Shown here piece by piece: positions 8,322 through 17,016 of a stretch of 64,000 nucleotides of DNA. The notes under the pieces were generated by a model, which was not told the origin of the DNA, did not search any database, and saw only the letters and a list, made by a program, of their open reading frames with translations. Position 1 is the first letter of the stretch, and each line of letters opens with the position of its first letter. The stretch is from Rossellomorea vietnamensis (GTDB taxonomy: Bacteria > Bacillota > Bacilli > Bacillales > Bacillaceae_B): assembly GCF_008180415.1 (NCBI RefSeq), contig NZ_VTEI01000003.1, forward strand, positions 519,556 through 583,555, given 5' to 3'. The translations under genes and the position numbers were made by a program.

Positions 8322-8356
8322 AAAATCCGGGTGGTGACAGTCACCACCCGGATTTT
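8322..8356. repeat. Long perfect hairpin carrying a GGTGACWGTCACC motif
   Basis: AAAATCCGGGTGGTGA and its reverse complement form 16-bp arms around CAG. On the minus strand it is followed by T-rich sequence and lies behind the MCP terminator, so it may also stop transcription from either side. A second, shorter occurrence of CCGGGTGGTGACTGTCACC lies at 49092-49110. Confidence 0.7.
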
Positions 8357-8360
8357 AAAT

Positions 8361-8389
8361 AGACCCGTCAACCAAGAGCTGACGGGTCT
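8361..8389 (-). terminator. Stem-loop at the end of the MCP gene
   Basis: AGACCCGTCA and TGACGGGTCT form a perfect 10-bp stem with a 9-nt loop, 9 nt past the stop codon. The T tail on the minus strand is weak. Confidence 0.55.
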
Positions 8390-8398
8390 TTACCTATC

Positions 8399-9694
8399 TT
8401 ATAATCGAAACCGGGTAATGGTGCTTTTCAGGCTCTCCGCCTGTTTTTGCAAGTCAAGAGCAAGCTGTTCTACATTTTCCATAACTGATGCTTGGTCTTT
8501 TGTGGCTGCCGCTACTTCAACTGCACCTGCTGATGTTTCCTCAGCAATGGCCGCTACTTCCTGGGACTGTCTTGAGGTTAATTGGATATAGTCCATCTGC
8601 TCATCCACAAGACCTGATATTTGCTGTACGGATTGAGCCATGTCGTTGATTGTCACAGTCATTTCCTCGATTACCACATTTGTTTGATTGCCTTTTTGTA
8701 CTTCATTATTGGCATTCTCCACCTGGGTCGTAATCCTGCCTACGACGTTGCTGACTTCAGATTGAATATTTTTAATCAGCTCTGAGATTCCTTGAACAGC
8801 CTTGCCGCTTTCATCCGCAAGTTTCCTAACTTCCTCCGCTACCACCGCAAAACCTTTGCCGTGTTCACCCGCTCTTGCCGCTTCAATGGAAGCATTGAGG
8901 GCAAGAAGATTTGTCTGAGCCGCAATATCCCCTACAAGCTGGATGATCTGCTCCACTTTTTTCGCGTTATCCTCCAAGCGTCGAACGGCCTCCAGAGAAT
9001 CTTCGTTTCCTTTCGCCAAAGCGGCAATTCCCTCAACAAGAGAGTTAATCACCTTTTTGCTTTCCTGAAGATCCTTCAGCATTTCTGTTGAAATCGTTTC
9101 GGAGGATTTTGAACGGTGTTGGACTTCCTGTGCAATCCTGATGACATCATCGACTGATTCAGCCGTCGATTGGATAGAGGCAGCTGAACTTTCAGCACCT
9201 GCCGAGATTTCACTTATGGTTACAGCAATTCCTTCAGCCTGTGTCGATGCCTTTGATGATGCACTGGATATATTGACCACTGTGTTATTCGTTTTATTGA
9301 AGTTTTCGTCGATGTTTTGGACCATTTCTCTTAGGTTTGCCAGCATGTTGTTAAAAGCTGAACCAAGAGAACGGATTTCGTCGTCAGACTCCGGCAGCTT
9401 TACGTCATCATGGATATTTCCAAGGGATGCCTCAATAGCAGCTTTTTCCAAGTTCTGAAGGGGCTTAGTGATAAAACCCGCCACGAAAAATGCCAGGACA
9501 CCCGACCAGAAGATTCCCATTGCCAATGTCGCCGTCGTAAAGACCGCTTCGTTCATGCCGGCCGCAAAAGTGGGGCGGATATAATAAATAAAAAGTGCAC
9601 TGGTGGAGTATGTGATGACAGCCAGCAGCGTAATGAATAAGACCAATTTCTTCCTCAACCCAAATTTGTAGTTTTTCTTCTCATCCGTTTTCAC
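8399..9694 (-). CDS. Methyl-accepting chemotaxis protein without a periplasmic-type sensor domain
   Basis: A 431-residue receptor-like protein. TM1 is at about 18-40 and TM2 at about 52-76, with only some ten residues between them, so the usual external ligand domain is absent. A HAMP linker (about 77-128) and a methyl-accepting signalling domain follow. The hairpin tip for CheA/CheW contact is recognisable as [20 protein letters not shown]. It starts with GTG behind GAAGGGGA. It lies 24 nt behind ywlE and may be cotranscribed with it. B. subtilis has no MCP between ywlE and rpiB. Confidence 0.9.
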   Translation of the reverse strand: MKTDEKKNYKFGLRKKLVLFITLLAVITYSTSALFIYYIRPTFAAGMNEAVFTTATLAMGIFWSGVLAFFVAGFITKPLQNLEKAAIEASLGNIHDDVKLPESDDEIRSLGSAFNNMLANLREMVQNIDENFNKTNNTVVNISSASSKASTQAEGIAVTISEISAGAESSAASIQSTAESVDDVIRIAQEVQHRSKSSETISTEMLKDLQESKKVINSLVEGIAALAKGNEDSLEAVRRLEDNAKKVEQIIQLVGDIAAQTNLLALNASIEAARAGEHGKGFAVVAEEVRKLADESGKAVQGISELIKNIQSEVSNVVGRITTQVENANNEVQKGNQTNVVIEEMTVTINDMAQSVQQISGLVDEQMDYIQLTSRQSQEVAAIAEETSAGAVEVAAATKDQASVMENVEQLALDLQKQAESLKSTITRFRL

Positions 9695-9718
9695 ACCAAA
9701 GTTCCCCTTCCGTAATCC

Positions 9719-10162
9719 TCAAGATTTCTTAAGTTTCTCTATCAACCTGTCGATCAAAGCATCCAATTCTTTATAGGTGGTCCGGTAAACCTCCACACTG
9801 CGGCCGAAAGGATCCGAAACATCACGATCCACTGCGGATTCTGTAATGAATTCTTTAAGCGTAAACATTTTGTCTGCGGCCTGTGGATGTATGGCAGCAA
9901 TGTTTTGCTTGTGCCTCTCTGTCATTGTAAAAATATAGTCTGCCCAGTGAATGTGTTTAGGGTTTAACAAACTGGATTGGTGTTCATGTATTATATCGTT
10001 CTCTTTTAAAACTTCTTGAGTTTGAAAGGAAGCTTCTTGTCCATCTGCCGCAAAAACTCCAGCAGATTTAACGTTGAACGCACCTTTCCCTTTATGTCTT
10101 AGCAGCGCTTCCGCCATTGGGCTGCGGCACGTATTTCCTGTACAAACAAATAAAATATTCAT
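9719..10162 (-). CDS. ywlE: Protein-arginine phosphatase YwlE (low-molecular-weight phosphatase fold)
   Basis: Removes phosphate from arginine residues phosphorylated by McsB and so counteracts protein marking for ClpCP. The P-loop VCTGNTCRS gives nucleophile C7 and R13, and the general acid is D117 in DPFG. Threonine at position 11 is the residue reported to select phosphoarginine over phosphotyrosine in YwlE. The start at 10162 (MNILFVCTG) is chosen because AAGGAG lies 9 nt upstream; ATG codons further upstream lack this. 147 residues. Confidence 0.93.
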   Translation of the reverse strand: MNILFVCTGNTCRSPMAEALLRHKGKGAFNVKSAGVFAADGQEASFQTQEVLKENDIIHEHQSSLLNPKHIHWADYIFTMTERHKQNIAAIHPQAADKMFTLKEFITESAVDRDVSDPFGRSVEVYRTTYKELDALIDRLIEKLKKS

Positions 10163-10256
10163 CCTTACCATCTCCTTACCCCTATTATAAGCCAATGTCC
10201 AACAACTCTATAGCAACAGGAATTAAATTATATTATAAAATAAAAAACTCCCCATC

Positions 10257-10345
10257 AGCGCTTTAACGCACTGAAAGGGACAGTCCCTCTTTGTGCATTA
10301 ACGCATAAATGCGCTAAGAGGAACTGTCCCTCTTAGCGCATTTAT
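10257..10345. repeat. Two adjacent family A palindromes (copies 3a and 3b)
   Basis: Copy 3a (about 10257-10309) has the core AAAGGGACAGTCCCTCTTT. Copy 3b (10305-10345) has arms ATAAATGCGCTAAGAGG and CCTCTTAGCGCATTTAT with one internal mismatch. They end 13 nt past the mntP stop codon, which has no other obvious terminator. Confidence 0.8.
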
Positions 10346-10358
10346 GAACTATAGAAAT

Positions 10359-10913
10359 CTAAAATGGCAGCAAAAGTTTAATTCCAAAGGCGAAGAGTAT
10401 GAAGCCTCCAAGCGCTTCGCTGTATGACCCAAGCCACCCTTGGACCCGACGGCCGACCAGAAGCCCTGCCCAAGTCAGGATGGTGGCAGCCGCACCAAAA
10501 CAAATCACCGCGGCGGCAGTTCTCGCTCCGAATATTCCCAGCGTCAGGCCGACTGAAAAGCTGTCCAAGCTCACACTCAGCGCGAACAGCAATAAGCCAA
10601 AGCCCACCGGAGTCATCACTGAACTATCATCATCTTTAAAGCTCGCTAGAACCATTTGGATTCCCAGCACAATCAGCAGCACTCCGCCGGCATAGGCAGC
10701 AAATGCACCGAATTTTTCAGAAAGAAATTTTCCTGTCATCATCCCGAGCAGCGGCATCCATACATGAAAAAGCCCCACCGTAATTCCTATGTAAAAAATC
10801 TGTCGTAAGCGAAGCTGTATCATTCCCATTCCTATTCCTATCGAAAAGGCATCCATCCCAAGTGCAAATGCCATCAACATCAACGTAAATAATTCAGCTA
10901 GAACGGTCGTCAT
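10359..10913 (-). CDS. mntP: Manganese efflux pump MntP
   Basis: A 184-residue polytopic protein of the MntP/DUF204 family that exports Mn2+. Six hydrophobic segments are arranged as two similar halves, each with the acidic motif of the family ([15 protein letters not shown] near 17-31 and [17 protein letters not shown] near 110-126). The Asp residues in these helices are the likely metal ligands. GGGGG precedes the ATG. I looked for a yybP-ykoY Mn riboswitch in the leader and did not recognise one. Synonym ywlD. Confidence 0.93.
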   Translation of the reverse strand: MTTVLAELFTLMLMAFALGMDAFSIGIGMGMIQLRLRQIFYIGITVGLFHVWMPLLGMMTGKFLSEKFGAFAAYAGGVLLIVLGIQMVLASFKDDDSSVMTPVGFGLLLFALSVSLDSFSVGLTLGIFGARTAAAVICFGAAATILTWAGLLVGRRVQGWLGSYSEALGGFILFAFGIKLLLPF

Positions 10914-10928
10914 TTCATATCCCCCTTT

Positions 10929-10960
10929 GGACGTGCCTACATCACACTCTATGCACGTCC
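10929..10960 (-). promoter_or_regulatory. Leader hairpin next to the mntP ribosome site
   Basis: GGACGTGC and GCACGTCC form a perfect 8-bp stem with a 16-nt loop, ending a few nt before the GGGGG ribosome site. It could influence translation, but no known regulatory RNA is recognised. Confidence 0.35.
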
Positions 10961-11039
10961 AGAGGAATTTATTTCTTAAAAATACAAAAGCAGCGGGAAG
11001 TATCCTGTGTCCCCAAAAAGAAATGGGATAAAAATTTCA

Positions 11040-11077
11040 AAAGGCAGCCCCTCACTTAATGGAGGAGCTGCCTTTTT
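11040..11077 (-). terminator. Terminator of ywlC (possibly bidirectional)
   Basis: AAGGCAGC and GCTGCCTT close a hairpin whose inner part CCCTC/GAGG also pairs. T-rich tails exist on both sides. Confidence 0.7.
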
Positions 11078-11123
11078 TCTTATAACTCTTTTTAATCTCG
11101 CCAATGCGCTGTACCACTCTATG

Positions 11124-12170
11124 CTACTTCTCTTTCAATAACTGGTACCCCGCCGCTTTTTGCAGCCTGTTCATAATTGCCATTCCGACACCCTCCTGAG
11201 GGAAGGTCTCTGAAAAAATGATATCCACATCACTTTCATTAAAAGACCTCAAGACATCGTAAAGCGAATGAGCAACAGTGCCGAGATCCGACCGGCTTCC
11301 GCAGAAAAGAATATGTTCCGCTTGGAAGGAATCTTTATTTTCCTCTGTCGTCAGCATCCCGACCTTCAATCCTTCCTGCCTTTTTTCATCAATGAGAGAT
11401 TGTATCCAATCCACAGACCCGTCCAGCAGCACCAATGGCGCGTCGGGAGCATAGTGAGTATATTTCATGCCAGGTGATTTTGGCGCACCCTCCCCTTTTT
11501 TCAAAGAGGGGTCCACTTGGACGGGTCCGGACACCTCTTCCAGCTGCTCTTTTGTGACTCCGCCCGGTCTCAAAATCACAGGAACCTCTGATGTGCAGTC
11601 AACGACAGTGGACTCCACTCCAACACCAGTTTCCCCGCCGTTAATGACGCCGCTGATTTTGCCGGCCAAATCTTTGATAACGTGTTGTGCAGTTGTCGGG
11701 CTTGGCCTGCCTGATACATTTGCGCTCGGTGCGGCAATCGGCAGGTCCGCCGCCTCTATCAATGCCAGCGCCACTTGGTGATCAGGCATCCTGATGGCTA
11801 CCGTATCCAATCCGGCCGTTACCCTTTCCGAAAGGACGCCCTCTTTTTTCTTGAAAATAATCGTCAATGCCCCCGGCCAAAACTTCTCCATAAAGGTCTC
11901 AGCAGCAGGAGGGATCTCTTCAACCAACTCGGCTAACTGTTCCTTATTTGAAATGTGGACAATCAGGGGATTATCGCTCGGTCTGCCCTTGGCTGAAAAA
12001 ATTTTATCCACCGCCGCATCCGATTTCGCATTCGCCCCCAGTCCATAAACTGTTTCAGTTGGAAAGGCAATGACCTCATCATCCTTTAAAAATTGAGAGG
12101 CTTCCACAATCTGTGGACAACTTTTATCACTATCCACATTGTTCTCCACAATCCAGTAATTCGTCTTCAT
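11124..12170 (-). CDS. ywlC: L-threonylcarbamoyladenylate synthase (Sua5/YwlC type)
   Basis: Makes threonylcarbamoyl-AMP from threonine, bicarbonate and ATP, the first step of t6A modification of ANN-decoding tRNAs. The N-terminal YrdC-like domain (about 15-205) has FPTETVYGLGANA and KGRPSDNPL, and the C-terminal Sua5 domain (about 225-348) makes this the long form. Start 12170 (MKTNYWIV) is 6 nt from AAAGGTG; the adjacent ATG at 12173 is equally possible. 348 residues, close to B. subtilis YwlC. Its promoter is bordered by DnaA boxes. Confidence 0.94.
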   Translation of the reverse strand: MKTNYWIVENNVDSDKSCPQIVEASQFLKDDEVIAFPTETVYGLGANAKSDAAVDKIFSAKGRPSDNPLIVHISNKEQLAELVEEIPPAAETFMEKFWPGALTIIFKKKEGVLSERVTAGLDTVAIRMPDHQVALALIEAADLPIAAPSANVSGRPSPTTAQHVIKDLAGKISGVINGGETGVGVESTVVDCTSEVPVILRPGGVTKEQLEEVSGPVQVDPSLKKGEGAPKSPGMKYTHYAPDAPLVLLDGSVDWIQSLIDEKRQEGLKVGMLTTEENKDSFQAEHILFCGSRSDLGTVAHSLYDVLRSFNESDVDIIFSETFPQEGVGMAIMNRLQKAAGYQLLKEK

Positions 12171-12263
12171 CATTATCACCTTTATCTTTTCAAACATAAT
12201 AGTGCAGGAAAAAGCTTATTTCTATGTGAATTTTAACTATCCTATATCATTTCTACTTTTGCA

Positions 12264-12292
12264 AGTATATAAGAATCGGCACAGTTATTCAA
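12264..12292 (-). promoter_or_regulatory. SigA-type promoter of ywlC
   Basis: On the minus strand TTGAAT (12287-12292), a 17-nt spacer, and TATACT (12264-12269), about 90 nt upstream of the gene. The DnaA boxes start 3 bp upstream of the -35. Confidence 0.65.
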
Positions 12293-12295
12293 ATC

Positions 12296-12337
12296 TTATC
12301 CACAAAATGTGTATAACCTCCGAAAAATTGTGTATAA
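12296..12337. promoter_or_regulatory. DnaA-box cluster upstream of ywlC
   Basis: Three perfect TTATNCACA boxes: TTATCCACA on plus at 12296-12304, TTATACACA on minus at 12308-12316, and again on minus at 12329-12337. Further boxes lie inside the 3' part of ywlB: TTATCCACA on minus at 12466-12474 and single-mismatch TTATCCACT at 12458-12466 and 12521-12529. In B. subtilis the ywlC region is, as I recall, one of the few intergenic DnaA-binding clusters outside oriC. Confidence 0.75.
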
Positions 12338-12358
12338 CTATGTGAACATCTGAAATTT

Positions 12359-12419
12359 ACCTTTAACGCACTACAGCAGTGAAAGGGACAGTCCCTCTCA
12401 CTGCTTTAAACCGTTAACA
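12359..12419. repeat. Family A palindrome (copy 4)
   Basis: Core 12375-12405 has AGCAGTGA and TCACTGCT arms enclosing AAGGGACAGTCCCTC, with outer CTTTAACG/CGTTAA-like flanks. It lies about 10 nt past the ywlB stop codon. Confidence 0.8.
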
Positions 12420-12429
12420 TACTAAATAA

Positions 12430-12873
12430 TCAGAATTGGAAGCACATGATTGTACAGTTATCCACTGTGGATAACGCTTTGGCGTGTGTGAACTGTTGTA
12501 ATTCTTCTGAGCAATGAGACTTATCCACTTGTTGAAAACCTAATAAGTGAAAAAATTGAACAGATGCCTGCTTATTGGACACTAGATATAAGGAAGATAA
12601 CTGTTTTTCCCTTCCCAACTGAAGAATCTCCTGAAATAAAGCAAATAAATCTTCGCCATCCATTGTCGGCTTGACCACCAGTGATCTCAGCAGCCCTGCC
12701 CTTTCGAGAATTTCCAGTCCCAGAGTTCCTTCTATCCCGAATTCTTCATTCTCTACGATTAAAAAGTTATCAATGCTTTCATCGACTCCCAAAGTGCTCA
12801 ATTCTGCACTCTCCAGAAACCCCTTAATTGGTGCAATATCCCTCTCCAAAGCTCTCCTGATTGTTTTCAACAT
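12430..12873 (-). CDS. ywlB: Predicted GNAT-family N-acetyltransferase YwlB
   Basis: A 147-residue protein at the position of ywlB between spoIIR and ywlC. The GNAT fold is supported by EGTLGLEILERAGLLRSLVV (beta4, about 48-67) and by SLYLVSNKQASVQFFHLLGF (about 96-115), with the typical terminal GF of motif B. Its substrate is unknown. The 3' end carries DnaA-like boxes, one reading TGTGGATAA. Confidence 0.75.
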   Translation of the reverse strand: MLKTIRRALERDIAPIKGFLESAELSTLGVDESIDNFLIVENEEFGIEGTLGLEILERAGLLRSLVVKPTMDGEDLFALFQEILQLGREKQLSSLYLVSNKQASVQFFHLLGFQQVDKSHCSEELQQFTHAKALSTVDNCTIMCFQF

Positions 12874-12976
12874 ATTTATGCCCCTCTCTCATTTTATCTT
12901 TATAGTTAATAGATATGTAATGAGAGAGAGAATAGAACAAGAAAGAGATTCTTTTGATAAGAATCTCTCTATCACC

Positions 12977-13837
12977 TTAATTCACAAGCCCTTTTAAAAG
13001 GTCTATCACGAAGAACCTTACCTCGACTTCACTTTCTTCTTCCTCTACAAAAAGCTGTTCTTCTGTCGGCGCTTCATCTGCCATACCCTTTTCATCTGCT
13101 GGTTTATCCACAACTTGTCCACTTGCGGCCACAACTTCCGTCTCTTCGATGATAACCGCCTCGCTGGCTGTCCGCGTTTCGCTTGCACGTGAAGCTTCCG
13201 GCTGCTGCTCTTCATCCGAAGCACCCGCTGACACATCGGACTCCTCCGTTACAGGCAGATCAACTTCCTGCTCCAATTCACTGGCTTCAGCCGTTGATTC
13301 AAATCCAGGGCTTCTTACAGCCGTTCCACTTGAAAAATCGAGGAAGCAAAGCGGAGGGTAAAGGACGCACCACCAGTTTGCTCCTTGGCCGCTTCCCAAC
13401 GTAATCAAGATCGCTTCATACTCACCGGCAGGGTATAAAAACTGCCCATAAAGCTTTGTAGGAAAATCGACTTCTCCGAATTCCACTTTGACTGACTGTG
13501 ATACCCCTTCCTCCTCCATCACTTGTTCGGCTATTTCTTGGAGTTCAGGTAGACCTGCCTTGATAGTAGAACGCGCCTCCTCTAGTGAAGCAAGGCTTTC
13601 CACCCATTCTGTAATCTCTTCATTGACTCTATCACGGATCAAGCGTTTGACTGCCTGATCTTCTTCCTTGTCGCTGTCAGCCAGGATCCTCAATCGTATC
13701 GCTTCATTCGGAATGACCTGAACCTCCTGCTGAGCTGAGATTGATTCCTGTTTCGGTATATATAAACTTAAGATTGTTCCAATACTTAAAGTGATTATGT
13801 ACATCCAGGCTAATTTAGTTGATTTCATTTCCTCCAC
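12977..13837 (-). CDS. spoIIR: Stage II sporulation protein R with an acidic C-terminal extension
   Basis: A forespore-made exported signal that triggers SpoIIGA to process pro-SigE in the mother cell. It has an N-terminal hydrophobic segment (AWMYIITLSIGTILSLYI, about 10-27) and the SpoIIR domain to about residue 175 (LRILADSD, ANWWCVLYPPLCFLD). Residues about 185-275 are low complexity, rich in Glu, Ala, Ser and Val, making the protein about 60 residues longer than in B. subtilis. The frame opens at a GTG three codons before an ATG, and either may be used. A SigF promoter precedes it. Confidence 0.93.
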   Translation of the reverse strand: MEEMKSTKLAWMYIITLSIGTILSLYIPKQESISAQQEVQVIPNEAIRLRILADSDKEEDQAVKRLIRDRVNEEITEWVESLASLEEARSTIKAGLPELQEIAEQVMEEEGVSQSVKVEFGEVDFPTKLYGQFLYPAGEYEAILITLGSGQGANWWCVLYPPLCFLDFSSGTAVRSPGFESTAEASELEQEVDLPVTEESDVSAGASDEEQQPEASRASETRTASEAVIIEETEVVAASGQVVDKPADEKGMADEAPTEEQLFVEEEESEVEVRFFVIDLLKGLVN

Positions 13838-13854
13838 CGTCCCTTCAGTAAAAC

Positions 13855-13883
13855 AGTGTGGACAGAAATCTCAATTCTTAAAC
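13855..13883 (-). promoter_or_regulatory. SigF promoter of spoIIR
   Basis: On the minus strand GTTTA (13879-13883), a 15-nt spacer, and GTCCACACT (13855-13863). This fits the SigF consensus GYWTA-N15-GGNRANANT at all strongly conserved positions except the second G. SpoIIR is known to be SigF-dependent in B. subtilis. Confidence 0.75.
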
Positions 13884-13947
13884 TAGCAAAATCGAAAAAC
13901 TCCAAAAAAAGAGAATTCTGCTAGAATCATAGGATTTTGCTTCTCTG

Positions 13948-14046
13948 TTTTAAAGCAGCAGAAGGGACAGTCCCTCATAACCAAGCAACGCATTGATTCG
14001 CTGCCAGGCTAAAAGGAACTGTCCCTCTTATTACTTTATTGTGCTA
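13948..14046. repeat. Two family A palindromes (copies 5a and 5b)
   Basis: Copy 5a (about 13948-13980) has AGAAGGGACAGTCCCTC with short arms. Copy 5b (about 14004-14046) has TAAAAGGAACTGTCCCTCTTA. Both look more decayed than copy 6. They lie directly past the prmC stop codon. Confidence 0.7.
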
Positions 14047-14062
14047 AGTCCGATTGCCCACT

Positions 14063-14929
14063 TCAGCCACTTGTACAGAAAACCATCCGGTCTTTGCCAT
14101 TGATGTCGTGGATAACTTCAGTGTGGGCATCAGGGAATGCACCTCTGAGCATCCCGGCAACCGCTTCACCCTGTCCAACCCCAATTTCAAATCCAACCAG
14201 AAATCTATTTTTCATCACTTTTGGCAGTTCTTCCATAAAACGCTGGTAAAAATCCAGGCCGCTTTCGCCTCCAAAAAGTGCAGAGTGCGGCTCATGGTCC
14301 TTCACTACTTCCGATAAATTATCCAAGTCGCTCAAAGGGATATAAGGGGGATTCGATACAAGCACATCCAGCTTCTCCTCAGACGAAATGAAAGGCTGCA
14401 GCAAATCGCCTTCCAAAAACGAAACCTGTGCACCCAATGCCTCGGCATTTTTCTCCGCCATCGTCAAAGCTTCCGAGGAAATATCCACTGCCGAGACAGC
14501 CAGCTCCGGCTTCTCCAATTTCAGCGTCACCGCGATTGCACCGCTCCCTGTCCCGATATCAGCTACTTTCAGTTGATCCTTCCCGGCAAAATGCTTCTTA
14601 ATTTTATCCAAGGCATGATACACCAGCTCCTCGGTTTCAGGACGGGGAATCAGCACATGTTCACTGACGAGAAATCTCCGGCCGTAAAACTCTTCATGAC
14701 CGATGATATGCTGAATCGGCGTTCCCTGGATATGACCGGTGATCCCACGAACAAACTCAAGCTTCACCTTGTCGCTTAATACCATTCTTTGATTAGCCAG
14801 CAGCTGGGACCTGTCCATCTCTAAAAGATGCTTCATTAACAGTTCTCCCGCATTTTCGTCCCGCTTATTTTCTATCAAAAAAGAAGAAGCCCATTTAAGG
14901 GCTTCAAAAACGGTTTTGCAATTACTCAT
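14063..14929 (-). CDS. prmC: Release factor glutamine methyltransferase PrmC
   Basis: Methylates the glutamine of the GGQ motif in peptide release factors. 288 residues: an N-terminal helical domain (1-85) and a SAM-dependent methyltransferase with DIGTGSG (124-130) and the catalytic NPPY (193-196). Its ATG overlaps the prfA stop codon by one base (TAATG), so enzyme and substrate are translationally coupled. Synonyms ywkE, hemK. Confidence 0.97.
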   Translation of the reverse strand: MSNCKTVFEALKWASSFLIENKRDENAGELLMKHLLEMDRSQLLANQRMVLSDKVKLEFVRGITGHIQGTPIQHIIGHEEFYGRRFLVSEHVLIPRPETEELVYHALDKIKKHFAGKDQLKVADIGTGSGAIAVTLKLEKPELAVSAVDISSEALTMAEKNAEALGAQVSFLEGDLLQPFISSEEKLDVLVSNPPYIPLSDLDNLSEVVKDHEPHSALFGGESGLDFYQRFMEELPKVMKNRFLVGFEIGVGQGEAVAGMLRGAFPDAHTEVIHDINGKDRMVFCTSG

Positions 14930-15999
14930 TATTCTTCCAGTCTTTCCAGCAGTTTAGATTGGTCTTCAAGGATGAGTGCGTCAATGACGTCATCCATTTT
15001 ACCTTCTAAAATCTGATCGAGTTTTTGAATTGTCAAACCAATGCGGTGATCCGTTACGCGGTTTTGCGGGAAATTATACGTACGGATACGCTCGGAGCGG
15101 TCGCCGGTACCGACAGCAGACTTACGGTTGGCATCGTATTCTGCCTGTACTTCTCTTTGGAACTTGTCGTAGACACGGGCACGAAGGACTTTCATCGCCT
15201 TTTCTTTATTCTTGATCTGGGATTTTTCATCCTGACATGAAACGACGACACCAGTAGGCATATGCGTCAAACGCACAGCTGACATCGTGGTGTTAACGCT
15301 CTGTCCGCCCGGTCCACTGGATGCGAAAGTGTCGACACGGATATCTTTATCATGGATATCGATCTCCACTTCTTCCGCTTCAGGAAGACACGCAACGGTT
15401 GCCGTTGACGTATGGATCCGTCCGCCTGATTCTGTTTCAGGAACACGCTGTACGCGGTGTGCACCATTTTCATATTTCATTTTGGAATAGGCGCCATTTC
15501 CAGTAATCATGAAAATGATTTCCTTGTAACCGCCGACACCAGTAGAGTTCGCTTCCATGACTTCGGTCTTCCAGCCTTGCGCTTCCGCAAAACGGCTGTA
15601 CATACGGTAGAGATCGCCGGCAAACAAGGCAGCCTCGTCTCCGCCTGCTGCTCCGCGGACCTCCATGATTACGTTCTTGTCATCATTCGGATCTTTAGGA
15701 ATAAGAAGAATCTTCATTCTCTCTTCCAATTTCTCAATTTGTTCTTCCAGCTCGGAAACTTCCTCTTTGACCATTTCACGCATTTCCGAATCAAGCTTTT
15801 CTTCAAGCATTGATTTGGCGTCTTTGAACTGGGACGTAGCTTCCTTATATTCACGATATGCTTCAACAGTTTCCTGGATGTTAGATTGTTCCTTGGAATA
15901 TTCTCTTAGCTTCTTTGGGTCATTCACAATTTCCGGATCGCTCAAAAGCTCATTCAGCTTTTCATAACGATCTTCCACTGCCTGTAAACGATCGAACAC
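14929..15999 (-). CDS. prfA: Peptide chain release factor 1
   Basis: Recognises UAA and UAG and releases the nascent peptide. 356 residues, usual length. The stop-codon recognition tripeptide PXT is PET (187-189), and the catalytic GGQ is at 231-233 in [15 protein letters not shown]. It is coupled to prmC downstream. It follows the lipoprotein gene at 16091 with a terminator between. Confidence 0.98.
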   Translation of the reverse strand: MFDRLQAVEDRYEKLNELLSDPEIVNDPKKLREYSKEQSNIQETVEAYREYKEATSQFKDAKSMLEEKLDSEMREMVKEEVSELEEQIEKLEERMKILLIPKDPNDDKNVIMEVRGAAGGDEAALFAGDLYRMYSRFAEAQGWKTEVMEANSTGVGGYKEIIFMITGNGAYSKMKYENGAHRVQRVPETESGGRIHTSTATVACLPEAEEVEIDIHDKDIRVDTFASSGPGGQSVNTTMSAVRLTHMPTGVVVSCQDEKSQIKNKEKAMKVLRARVYDKFQREVQAEYDANRKSAVGTGDRSERIRTYNFPQNRVTDHRIGLTIQKLDQILEGKMDDVIDALILEDQSKLLERLEE

Positions 16000-16066
16000 A
16001 GCTATTCACCTCAATTTTAATCCATAACAGTACAATTATATTATATGCCGTCCTCAAACACAAGAA

Positions 16067-16097
16067 ACGGTAAAAGGGCGAGTCTCCCTTTTACCGT
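16067..16097 (-). terminator. Terminator of the sporulation lipoprotein gene
   Basis: ACGGTAAAAGGG and CCCTTTTACCGT form a perfect 12-bp stem that overlaps the last codons of the upstream reading frame. The minus-strand tail is TTTCTTGTG. Confidence 0.65.
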
Positions 16098-16522
16098 TCT
16101 TGGATCTGTACATTCACTTTATATCTCGGAAAAGCTCTGGTTAAACGCTTGCGGAGATCTGCTTCCTCTTCATTGCGTTTGTCCTGTGCCATTTCGGCAT
16201 GAGTATAAGCCGTGACCCACATTTGCTGGCCGTTTAACCAGACCTGGCCAGGTTCATAGTCTGTGTATATCTCAATGACCTCTCTTGCCTTGTTGACATC
16301 TGTACCTTTATTTGGCTGCGTTTCCGCTAAATCAATAAAATTGGGGTTTTGATTCGTCTCCATAGGCTGATCGACATTTTGATTCGTATCGACATCATTT
16401 AAATCATTGTTAACGAACCTTCTGCCACCCTGATCTTCATCCTGCACGTAAAGATTTTCATTCTGTGCTCCACATGCTGTCAGTAAGATGGTAAGAGCCG
16501 CTAAACTTAAGACCTTCCTCAT
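16091..16522 (-). CDS. YhcN/YlaJ-family sporulation lipoprotein
   Basis: A 143-residue putative lipoprotein. The signal peptide MRKVLSLAALTILLTACG has a lipobox LTAC with Cys at 17. An Asn/Gln/Asp-rich linker (about 20-70) follows, then a C-terminal domain with AREVIEIYTDYEPGQVW and DLRKRLTRAFPRYKVNV, as in spore lipoproteins YhcN and YlaJ. The ATG at 16522 is preferred over a GTG three codons earlier because AGGAGG lies 8 nt before it. The position between prfA and tdk is not the B. subtilis order. Confidence 0.75.
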   Translation of the reverse strand: MRKVLSLAALTILLTACGAQNENLYVQDEDQGGRRFVNNDLNDVDTNQNVDQPMETNQNPNFIDLAETQPNKGTDVNKAREVIEIYTDYEPGQVWLNGQQMWVTAYTHAEMAQDKRNEEEADLRKRLTRAFPRYKVNVQIQER

Positions 16523-16699
16523 CTGAAACACCTCCTGAGCATAGGTTATCCCAGGACATTGAGGTTATACCGGTTGAAATTTGGAAGGAATAAAAGCGTA
16601 AGGACCGCGTTCTAAAGCTTGGTGTTGAAGCTGGGATTGCGGCTGTTAAAGTAATGAATATCGGCTTCAGCCGCACAACTCAACGGGGGCGGAGTTAAG

Positions 16700-16910
16700 A
16701 CTAGCGGTAAAAATAAGGGAAGTTATTACCGCTAATTTTAGATTAGAGCACATTTTAAGGGTAAATAACGGAAGCTTTTTCCCTTATTTACCCCAGAAAC
16801 ACCTTTTTTCAGTTTTTTAAGTCAAATAAGGGAATTTTCTTCCTCTATTTTAGCTGTTTTACCTGCTATTTAATAATTAAGGGAAATCTTTTCCTCTATT
16901 TTTAAGATTA
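16700..16910. repeat. Family C palindromic units in the lipoprotein-tdk spacer
   Basis: Units such as GCGGTAAAAATAAGGGAA, CCCTTATTTACC, AAATAAGGGAATTTTCTTCC and AATTAAGGGAAATC repeat across the 16523-17016 spacer. They combine AATARRGGAA with inverted TTCCYYTATT. No reading frame of note is seen here. Confidence 0.55.
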
Positions 16911-16984
16911 TAGTACCTGCCCTCAACCCTTGACCCCGAGGGAATGTTGATCACCAGTCCCGCAGGCTGTCGGACGCCACTAAA

Positions 16985-17011
16985 AAACCGGCAGCTTGGG
17001 GGCTCCCGGTT
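16985..17011 (-). terminator. Terminator of tdk
   Basis: On the minus strand AACCGGGAGC and GCTGCCGGTT form a stem followed by TTTT, 6 nt past the tdk stop codon. Confidence 0.8.
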
Positions 17012-17016
17012 AAAAA

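Noticed and set aside
10914..11039. Mn2+ (yybP-ykoY) riboswitch before mntP
   Set aside because: I looked for the conserved core segments in the leader and found only a simple hairpin next to the ribosome site.
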